This document shows, piece by piece, positions 63,763 through 64,000 of a DNA stretch of 64,000 nt. Origin of the DNA: UMGS1519 sp050951095 (GTDB lineage: Bacteria > Actinomycetota > Coriobacteriia > Coriobacteriales > Eggerthellaceae); contig JBMNIQ010000002.1 in assembly GCA_050951095.1 (NCBI GenBank), forward strand, positions 544,721 to 608,720. The letters run 5' to 3'. Below the pieces are notes generated by a model. The model was given only the letters and a program-made list of their open reading frames with translations. It was not told the origin of the DNA and made no database searches. The translations under genes and the position numbers were made by a program. Positions within the stretch are counted from its first letter, which is position 1. Every line of letters starts with the position of its first letter.

Positions 63763-63784
63763 GCGTTTCCCATATGAGAAACGC
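63763..63784. promoter_or_regulatory. 22-bp palindromic operator upstream of xis
   Basis: GCGTTTC-CCATATGA-GAAACGC reads the same on both strands except at one pair. It lies 49 bp before the Xis start. The right half continues into a block (63,778-63,822) that is repeated upstream of the XRE gene. The remaining 63,785-64,000 shows no supported gene. Confidence 0.6.
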
Positions 63785-64000
63785 TCTGTATTCGGGGGAA
63801 CCCGCTCCGAATTCGAGCGACTTTGATGACTGCGAGAGATTGCAAGAGATACAAAGAATATAAGAAGAGATGAACGCTCCCGCTCGAGCGATAGCAACGC
63901 ATGACCTTGGTATCGCGGCGGCGGAATCTATGCTAGCGCCGTAGCGTTACCAATGCTCGCGCTGTGGCGATTGTTGAAAAGTAGAGGTGCCGTCAGAGCG

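Noticed and set aside
29040..63900. Prophage interpretation of the integrated region
   Set aside because: No capsid, tail, portal or terminase genes are present; relaxase, TraG and VirB4-type genes mark it as a conjugative element.
63870..63944. 24-codon plus-strand frame near the right edge
   Set aside because: Short, weak ribosome site and no feature beyond chance Ala richness.

Overview
The window looks like a high-GC chromosome segment of an anaerobic gut actinobacterium of the class Coriobacteriia, most likely an Eggerthellales/Eggerthellaceae relative. This is inferred from the high GC content, cobalt and B12 genes, a hybrid cluster protein with a ferredoxin partner, Tat-exported enzymes, and the style of the integrative element. 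No species call is possible from the sequence alone. No rRNA, tRNA or CRISPR array was recognised.

Bases 1-28,700 are chromosomal core. They hold the end of a cobalt ECF transporter (CbiQ tail, CbiO), glutamate racemase, a Nudix hydrolase, a nitrosative-stress cluster (Hcp, ferredoxin partner, divergent Crp/Fnr regulator), an acyltransferase-3 membrane protein, a HIT protein and a methionine/one-carbon operon (metF, stand-alone MetH activation domain, metH). A cobalamin riboswitch then leads a seven-gene operon (12,647-21,739): two exported proteins with known or probable DUF4430 (transcobalamin-like) domains, a surface beta-propeller protein, and a complete ECF importer with two T components, a fused double ATPase and an S component. 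This looks like a B12/corrinoid capture and import system. It is followed by an AT-rich stretch with a structured leader, an NCS2-like permease, a LysR regulator, an iron-sulfur aldo/keto reductase and a Tat lipoprotein esterase.

From about 29,000 to past the right edge lies an integrative and conjugative element (ICE). Its left part has 12-bp repeats, a tyrosine integrase, a 22-residue amphipathic peptide, an ORF6N protein, an AlbA/Schlafen-type ATP-binding protein, an ArdC-like antirestriction protein and a YraN-like protein. The last two share a duplicated hairpin leader. The centre (35.5-46.1 kb) is a type I restriction-modification locus: RHH protein, GIY-YIG protein, HsdM, HsdS, HsdR, a tyrosine recombinase and three silent hsdS target-recognition cassettes bounded by shared inverted repeats. 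This is the architecture of a phase-variable HsdS shufflon.

The right part carries a candidate oriT, a MobC-like protein and a MOBP-type relaxase on the plus strand. A long minus-strand conjugation operon follows: Xis, winged-helix protein, XRE regulator, PcfB-like protein, TraG/VirD4, pilin-like protein, PrgI, VirB4, lysozyme-NlpC/P60 hydrolase, TrbL/VirB6, and an LPxTG thioester adhesin as cargo. Frameshifts are concentrated in the hsdS cassettes and in three genes at 59.1-62.3 kb, while neighbouring long genes are intact. They may be real decay or local consensus errors.
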